A stretch of 64,000 nucleotides of DNA from Axinella damicornis (Eukaryota; Porifera; Demospongiae; Axinellida; Axinellidae): positions 1,622,913 to 1,686,912 of the forward strand of contig OZ007507.1 in assembly GCA_963931865.1 (NCBI GenBank), given 5' to 3'. Positions 58,701 through 64,000 of this stretch are shown here, one piece after another. The translations under genes and the position numbers were made by a program. The notes under the pieces are model-generated. The model worked only from the letters and a program-made list of their open reading frames with translations, did no database searches and was not told where the DNA came from. Positions within the stretch are counted from its first letter, which is position 1. Every line of letters begins with the position of its first letter.

Positions 58701-60250
58701 CAGTAGACAGCAGACCAGTATGCTGTTGGTTTGCAACAGAACCGATATCCCAGGCCACACACTTTCTCTATGCGGCCTGGGAAAGTACAATACCACACCT
58801 TGTGAATAGCATTAGGGGGGTGGTCAAGGGTGAATGTTTCATGCACTTGATAAACAGCTTGCTCTCCAATTATGAATACCTGTGATTAGTATAATTAATA
58901 GCATGGCTGGGAGTGCATTAATAGCATAAACCACACGAGGCACAGTCGAGTGCTATTTGGTCCAGTTACAAGTGCTATTACTGCTAAAATTGCACGAGCA
59001 GACATGCTGCTCGACTGAAGTAGTACACAAGATGCTGCCACCACATAAACGCTGTGCCATAGCCTCCTCAACATCGTGCTTCGTGTCAGCGAAGAGTAGG
59101 CGTGGTCTTTTCGTTGCTACAACTTACGCCGTTGCTAACAATACTTATCCAATCAACTCAGTTTGCTATTGCTATTTGCATTGTTTATGGTACAAGTACA
59201 GGTAGGTACCAGTACACAACACAATATAGCCTCGTTCCCAGGCCTTCTACACCTCCAGTTTTTTTGAAGGTGTACAAGGCCTGGGAACGAGGCTAACACA
59301 CCACATGATTAAGCACACTCTTCAATGGAGCTTAAGTACAGGTACTAAATTAGTCATAATTACCACAGGTTCTCAGGGTGATTATCCTCTACAGATCCAA
59401 ATTCATTCCCAGGCTCCCTCCTGCACATGCAGCGATGAAAAATACACATTTTTTTGTCCCCGTGCACGCAGGGGGGAGCCTGGGAACAAAGGCTATCCAA
59501 ATTGTGCACACAGAATTAGCCAAAACCAAAATATAAATATTCTGTGTGACTCATCCGTGTTTGACAGCTGCAGTTGCCAGTGTGACTCATCATACTGTGG
59601 ATGTGGGTGTGGCCTGTAGTGTTCTTCCGTAATTTGTACTGTGCAGCCATATGCAATCAAATGGCAGTCACAGCCACACGCACAGTAGCCTTGTACACAT
59701 GCCTTCTCACCCCAGCGTCTGTTGTCTGGAGTACTAACGTTAGTAAGCGACAATTGCTGGCGTGAGAAGGCCAGAACTACTTGTATCAATGCTGGTAGTG
59801 CAAAAACCCTCTTTAGAGCAGAAACATATATATTTGGGGTGTGGGGACGCCTTTATTGGAGAGGCGCCTTAATTAGAGTGCCTACTGTAGCCATGACATG
59901 CCGCTAGTCCAACTACCACTGTATAGCTGGTGGAGTCTATCTTTAGTAACAGTTATGTCATTTGGAGGAGACACAAAGCTACCAGTGGAATCTAGACCCC
60001 ATCTTCTCCAGACCATCCTTACTAACAACAAATTATTTATCATTGGTGACCCCGATCTGTATACGTTTTACCATGTTTTACCCATACCCGGACCCACCAC
60101 TCTCTCCGCTCCTCTGGCCAATTTTCCCGCCAAAGACGTCCAGTTCAGTCGTGATCCAAACAGCCCATGTAGGATGGAAATTGGGGACCTGGCACTGCCC
60201 GAGTGGTGGTTGAACACGCTGAACGACAGCCTAACTGGAGAACAGGACAT
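55768..60250 (-). CDS. ABHD11: Alpha/beta-hydrolase domain protein 11 (ABHD11)
   Basis: Four exons join in phase to 269 residues: 60250-60098, 58250-57918, 57753-57566 and 55903-55768. The protein shows the oxyanion-hole motif HGLFGS, then YALDARNHGYSPH, the nucleophile elbow GHSMGGKTAM, VVDVSPHES, FLLTNLIADG, YQWRVNLSAI, GPTLFIGG and the catalytic His region GAGHWLHHDQPEEF. ABHD11 is a mitochondrial serine hydrolase linked to maintenance of the 2-oxoglutarate dehydrogenase complex. The human protein is about 45 residues longer at its N-terminus because of its import signal. Here the first visible exon also has an acceptor-like TTCTCCAG at 60235, so an upstream exon with the targeting peptide probably exists but was not identified. 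Intron 3 (1.66 kb) holds an X-box and a small open frame. Confidence 0.92.
56249..56321. mobile_element. Foldback element relic in ABHD11 intron 3
   Basis: TCATTCCTAGGCCTTCTCACC and GGTGAGAAGGCCTAGGAACA face each other, with GTTTGTAAGTGACAGACGCT-type sequence at the centre. A related centre recurs at 59700-59770 and 44470. The ends are diverged TAGCCTCG-family sequence. Confidence 0.6.
57292..57459 (-). CDS. Possible small gene or alternative first exon (MAEFQEEDF...)
   Basis: The minus-strand ATG at 57459 opens 55 codons starting MAEFQEEDFSAECKKRIRNE and then HFLFRECHSKL, a plausible charged helix, ending in stop at 57292. It starts about 57 bp downstream of a perfect X-box and immediately after an acceptor-like TTGTTTCAG. 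It is nested in ABHD11 intron 3 on the same strand. I recognise no family. It may be the first exon of a ciliary gene, a cryptic exon, or chance. Confidence 0.3.
   Translation of the reverse strand: MAEFQEEDFSAECKKRIRNEAHFLFRECHSKLSASRLYMCNASFLWRYRRMHNNA
57516..57529. promoter_or_regulatory. Perfect RFX X-box
   Basis: GTTGCCTAGGTAAC matches GTNRCC-N2-RGYAAC exactly and is nearly palindromic. It lies in ABHD11 intron 3, upstream of the small frame at 57459 on the minus strand. Confidence 0.6.
59227..59295. mobile_element. Foldback mini-transposon (69 bp)
   Basis: TAGCCTCGTTCCCAGGCCTT with inverted partner AAGGCCTGGGAACGAGGCTA and inner CTACACCTCC / GGTGTAC. No clear 9-bp duplication remains. 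Lies in ABHD11 intron 1. Confidence 0.8.
59404..59494. mobile_element. Foldback transposon (91 bp) with 9-bp target duplication
   Basis: The left end has lost its first bases (CATTCCCAGGCTCC) but pairs with GGGAGCCTGGGAAC at the right. ATCCAAATT flanks both sides (59395-59403, 59495-59503). Lies in ABHD11 intron 1. Confidence 0.82.
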
Positions 60251-61611
60251 CGTGAGTAAACTCTTGTCAATGCCCACATAGATTTCTCCGCGTATATAAT
60301 CTATGATGCCCACCAGCTGTTCAAAGTTCAAAGTTCACCATTTTCTTGCTTGGAGGTTCAAAGGTCAGCTGGCCGCATGCGCAACCGGCTTCTTCCGGTT
60401 TGTGGTACGAATTTGTACCAAGTTTTGGCGGGAAGTCGGGATCAGCTACTATGCATGACTGTAACATACTTGTCTCATTCTCATAAAAAAGAAGAGAACC
60501 CTCCTGGAACAGAAACAAAAGAAAAAAGGAATACAAAAAAGTTGGCTGAGCCTATAGCTAGCTAGCTAGCTAGCAATCTAGAAAAAGAACCGGCAGGAAG
60601 TACATACTTTAGGTATAGGTACCGGAAACACGCATGCATCTAGAACCGGCCCTGGCCCTAATATACCCTAACCCATTGCCCTACTTCCTGCCGGACCAAT
60701 ATCCACTTCGAAAAGAAAAAGACCCCAGTCTGCAAGCGAATGAGCCGCATACTTCTTACACAGTTGCTGGTATAGGAACAGAATCTACATGCGATCTGCA
60801 GTTGGTACACCACCCCACTTCAGTGTTCATATCCAGGGGGACAAGGTCCTTGGCTTGTGGTTAGGGGAACAAATCATCACATGCATGCATGCAGCCATGC
60901 ACATAATATGGTACATTGCATATCAGAACCCAGTGTCTGAGACTTCCATGATTGGATGGTTTCCTTAGAGACTGGAGTACTGCAGCAATCAAGTGTTGTA
61001 CAAGGGCTGGGAAATTGTGTATGTGACACATGCAGTTCACATGATAAGGGTCATTGTAAGAGAATCAACACAATGCCTGCATGCTAAGTAAACACCCAAA
61101 CCATCAGGCTCTACCTCATGCTTTGTATTGACCCATACAGGCCATAGCTGGCTAGTATCATCCCATGAAACCAGACGCAGCAATTCTGGTCAGAAATGCA
61201 ATTATCCAACTATAAACATAGCAATCAGCTGGTTGTCACATGCCTATGCAGGTCTGTTAGGGTGCCCAGTCATAGCAATCACTGATGCCTGTAGATGTGA
61301 ATTTCCTATACTTGTAATATGGAGGTGATGTTTTACACACCTGTCAGGCAGAGCCAAATCTCCTGATTTGAGGAACTTTGGCTCTATCCTGATTAGCCTC
61401 GTTCCCAGGCCGCGTAGGAACGAGGCTATATCCTGATAGGTTCACCTTTTGTCCATTGGGGAGGAATGTGAACCAGGTACCGGTAAGTTACAAACGACCC
61501 TTACTAGCCCACGTAGTAGGTGCACTGTTAGTGATGGTTCCCTTGCAAAACCCGTATAGCAATGATTGTGATCCTAACAGAAAAGAAGTATCTAAATTCG
61601 TACCTGTATAA
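60251..61611. other. Intergenic region between ABHD11 and TRAF
   Basis: Contains a (TAGC)n microsatellite at about 60553-60574, a copy of the dispersed TACCCTAACCCA repeat at 60656-60710 and a mini-transposon at 61394. The unseen first exon of ABHD11 may lie in its left part. No other gene is seen. Confidence 0.6.
61394..61428. mobile_element. Foldback mini-transposon (35 bp) with 9-bp target duplication
   Basis: TAGCCTCGTTCCCAGGC then TAGGAACGAGGCTA, flanked by TATCCTGAT on both sides (61385-61393, 61429-61437). A clean example of the family. Confidence 0.9.
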
Positions 61612-62979
61612 TTATAATCTTTGGTGCCTACGCAAAAATTCCACCTTAACAATTCTAAGATGCATACAGTCATTCAGGACATATTCTGAATCTGCATAGG
61701 GGTGCTCGGCTGTCTTGTTGAAAAGTTCCTTGTGAGATATAAACTCTTCCACACCAAATCCCCAGTCAGCCATCTCGTACTGTGTTTCTCTTTCAAAAGG
61801 ACACTTCCTACAGTCCAAAGTAATCTTTATATGACCATCCTCCCTTTCTGTGTTCACAAGTTGGATAGTCACAACACCTTTGAATGGCCATTCTAATTCA
61901 CTGTCATACTCTCCCCTCATCAGAAAGAGGTAGAGTGACATGTATTTGCCCCTACCTCCGTGGTCCCATCCATTTACACGGATACGAGTTCTCAGCTTGT
62001 ATCCTCTCATGTGGGAGTAAAATGGCGGGCTCAGAAACAGCAGGTTGTTTGCCTTGAGGTTTTTAACGTTAGGCATGGTGAAATCATAGGGTGGGACAGG
62101 GGTAAGATGTGCTTGCATGCTCCCACACAGCCGTTTCAGCTCTGAGACGTCTTTCGTTAGGGCTTTGATTTGGCTGTCACTCTCCTGGGTTACAGACGTT
62201 AGCTGTTGGATCTGATCATCTCGTTCTTCCAGTTTCGCATGAAGCTTCATGTTTGCAGCTGCAAGAAGTGAGATGTGTTCTCGCCAATTCTCACTCATGT
62301 GGTCTTTTAGGTTGGCACGCTCTGTTTCCGCTGTACAACCAGCAAAGTGGAAATCGCATTGGATTACTTGCAGTGGACAGTTTTTATCCAAGTGCATTTT
62401 CATTTCCTCTCGAGGCAGTATGCCAGCCCCACAATTGTTTGGACAAAGTATTGGATAGGAGGCACACGTAGGAAAATGATTGCGTACCACGTCAACGTGA
62501 ACAGAGCTGTAATTCCCACAGTAGTCACAGCTGAAGGGCCGATGGGGGCAAAGCGTCAATTCATGCTCCTCTAACAACCGTCGCTGGATGTGCATGCCAC
62601 AACCAACAGTGCACTGCACATCTTCGTACTCACAACCACTCCATTTTTTGGAAGTCGGGATCAGATGTTCGTCTAGGTACCCCAGTTCACCAGACCATTG
62701 ACACCCACGGTCCTTATGCGTGCACCAAACCATCAGACCGTTCACATCTCGCATCACACCCTTGTGCAGCAGGGTAGTATAAATGGGCTCTTGGCAAACA
62801 GGACATGGCTTGCCGTCTGAGAGGATCGGCTCAATACACGACTGGCAGAAGTGATAGCCGCAGCAGCTGGTGACATGTGGTCTACGGAAGACTAGCAAAC
62901 ACAGAGGGCATTCCAGCGACTTCGGAATGGACTCAGTCGAAGTGCAATCATAGCCGCCACGGTGAGAACTAGTCGCCAT
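61612..62979 (-). CDS. TRAF-family adaptor / RING E3 ligase, intronless
   Basis: A 455-residue single-exon protein with full TRAF architecture. A RING finger at about 24-62 (LECPLCLLVF, SCCGYHFCQSCI, PCPVC) is followed by TRAF-type zinc fingers (CTHKDRGCQWSGELGYLDEH, CTVGCGMHIQRRLLEEHEL, CPNNCGAGILPREEMKMHLD, CDFHFAGCTAE), a coiled coil at about 235-290 (KLEERDDQIQQLTSVTQESD) and a C-terminal MATH domain (FYSHMRGYKLRTRIRVNGWD, GKYMSLYLFLMRGEYDSELE, FGVEEFISHKEL). TRAFs trimerise through the coiled coil and MATH domain, couple receptors to ubiquitin signalling and catalyse K63 chains through the RING. I chose MATSSHRGGY (62979) as the start because the in-frame extension to 63081 runs through a mini-transposon. 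The absence of introns, unlike neighbouring genes, suggests a retrocopy or an expanded single-exon TRAF family. I cannot say which vertebrate TRAF it is closest to. Confidence 0.93.
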   Translation of the reverse strand: MATSSHRGGYDCTSTESIPKSLECPLCLLVFRRPHVTSCCGYHFCQSCIEPILSDGKPCPVCQEPIYTTLLHKGVMRDVNGLMVWCTHKDRGCQWSGELGYLDEHLIPTSKKWSGCEYEDVQCTVGCGMHIQRRLLEEHELTLCPHRPFSCDYCGNYSSVHVDVVRNHFPTCASYPILCPNNCGAGILPREEMKMHLDKNCPLQVIQCDFHFAGCTAETERANLKDHMSENWREHISLLAAANMKLHAKLEERDDQIQQLTSVTQESDSQIKALTKDVSELKRLCGSMQAHLTPVPPYDFTMPNVKNLKANNLLFLSPPFYSHMRGYKLRTRIRVNGWDHGGRGKYMSLYLFLMRGEYDSELEWPFKGVVTIQLVNTEREDGHIKITLDCRKCPFERETQYEMADWGFGVEEFISHKELFNKTAEHPYADSEYVLNDCMHLRIVKVEFLRRHQRL

Positions 62980-63002
62980 CTTCTCTTCCGTTTTCAGTAC
63001 AC

Positions 63003-63047
63003 TAGTCTCGTTCCCGGGTGCGCATTCGGGGTCTGGGAACGAGACTA
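63003..63047. mobile_element. Foldback mini-transposon 24 bp upstream of the TRAF start
   Basis: TAGTCTCGTTCCCGGG with inverted partner TGGGAACGAGACTA, using the same TAGTCTCG ends as the 570-bp element at 35088. No clear target duplication. It occupies the TRAF 5' UTR or core promoter. Confidence 0.8.
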
Positions 63048-63196
63048 TTAATGTAGAGGGCCCCTTTGGTAGAGATCTCAAGTGTGAGAGGTTCTAGAAT
63101 GAAAGCTAATGGTCATGGCAATTTAAGGAGTAATAAAAATAAATACTTTACTGGACATAATCTTTCGAGGACTGGTAATAAACTGGAGTAGCCGAG

Positions 63197-63231
63197 CTCG
63201 TTCCCAGGCACTCGGCCTGGGAACGAGGCTA
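63197..63231. mobile_element. Foldback mini-transposon relic
   Basis: CTCGTTCCCAGGC, then GCCTGGGAACGAGGCTA, preceded by GTAGCCGAG. The left end is altered. Confidence 0.7.
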
Positions 63232-64000
63232 ATGATGGAGGAGTGAGGTGCAGTGTCTGAATCTTTCATTGCAGTACACATAGTGTGCACATGTCATGCC
63301 GTATGCTTTATACGTACACACATACACTGAAGCCACTACCCACGCAATGTACTGCATAATTATTATAGGGGATACATGGATTGTATATGTATATACCACC
63401 CCCCATGCACCCCACCCCACCCCCAATGCTCCCCCCCTACCCCAATTAACCCCTATGCATCCCAACCCACTCTTTATATTCGCCACCCCAACCCACCCTT
63501 TATATACTCCCCACCCCACCCCCTACCCCTATATAGGGGTAGGGGGTGGGGTGGGGAGTATATATGCTCCCCACCCCACCCCCTACTCCTATGCTATGCA
63601 CCCCCCCCCCCCCCAACTAATAGTTGGGCTGTCCGTGTCCATGCACCCATGGACTGGACCACTGGATTTGGAGACATTATGCACATGATGTCATTGCCAA
63701 GCGCATTGGCATAGCTCTGAATCGGAATCTATTTCTCACAAGATTTCCATTTGATTACTACATCTGAGCATAACAATCTCTAGACTACAATTATGCTGAT
63801 AAAATTGTGATAATGGAGCAGAACCATTTTCACATCATGAAGCCTGCAACTAATTAACTCATCACACCAGCAACACAGAACCCATGCAGGATCCGGATCC
63901 AGCAACACGAAAAGTTTAAATTTGTATTCAACTACCGGTAACATGGAACAATAATTACGCCAAGGTAGGTCACTTCGTGCATATGGAGGTGGCTATGGAG
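63232..64000. other. Gene-free right edge with C-rich hairpin
   Basis: No exon recognised. 63384-63614 is C-rich repetitive sequence with a 65-bp hairpin at 63501-63565 and a C14 tract near 63601. Confidence 0.6.
63501..63565. repeat. 65-bp perfect hairpin of C-rich/G-rich arms
   Basis: TATATACTCCCCACCCCACC and GGTGGGGTGGGGAGTATATA are the ends of 32-bp arms meeting at CCTATATAGG. The G-rich arm could alternatively form a quadruplex. Confidence 0.9.

Noticed and set aside
63385..63714. Pro/His/Thr-rich + strand frames near the right edge
   Set aside because: Translations of the C-rich repeat and hairpin at 63384-63614.

Overview
This is a eukaryotic window, almost certainly from an early-branching marine animal and most likely a demosponge. 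That is an inference. It rests on spliced genes with short GT-AG introns, a single-exon TRAF gene, a motile-cilium gene, many foldback mini-transposons, and a secreted Cys-rich gene family of a type I remember from sponges and cnidarians. A 200-base run of N at 1095-1294 marks an assembly gap. No prokaryotic operon, CRISPR array or rRNA was seen.

Layout from left to right. 1-1701 (-): the 5' part of an unrecognised gene that runs off the left edge. 1885-4002 (-): a three-exon single-PH-domain gene (PH-1). 4155-6255 (-): a 5'-truncated LINE with a poly(A) tail. 7013-11663 (-): the ciliary dynein regulatory gene DRC2/CCDC65 in 15 exons, head to head with ASPDH (+, 11845-14906, 7 exons) across a 181-bp promoter that holds an RFX X-box. 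14.7-27.7 kb: a nest of segmental duplications with four damaged copies of the secreted gene, relic copies of the last ASPDH exon and of the last exon of the next gene, and tRNA-Val relics beside the real tRNA-Val(AAC) at 27152. 27531-35900 (-): a nine-exon gene for a predicted N-myristoylated TIR-HEAT protein.

35.1-43 kb is repeat rich. It has a 570-bp foldback transposon with a 9-bp target duplication, a DIRS-type retroelement (gag zinc motif, frameshifted RT/RNase H, apparently intact tyrosine recombinase), a TTCAATG-rich block and dispersed repeats. A second PH gene (PH-2, +, 42996-43490) lacks a visible last exon. 43.5-51 kb has no convincing gene but carries a fossil PH exon at 48.76 kb. 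PH-3 (-, 51025-55434) is complete. It is followed by ABHD11 (-, 55768-60250), whose large intron contains a second perfect X-box, and by an intronless TRAF gene (-, 61612-62979).

Four points deserve most attention: the TIR-HEAT protein with an apparent Glu-to-Gln change at the usual TIR NADase position; the tandemly duplicated, repeatedly broken secreted gene cluster; three PH paralogs sharing intron positions; and a mini-transposon family (ends TAGCCTCGTTCCCAGGC) whose copies are flanked by 9-bp duplications, pointing to a Mutator-like source. All exon models were assembled by eye from splice signals, reading phase and remembered family sequences; no search was run.
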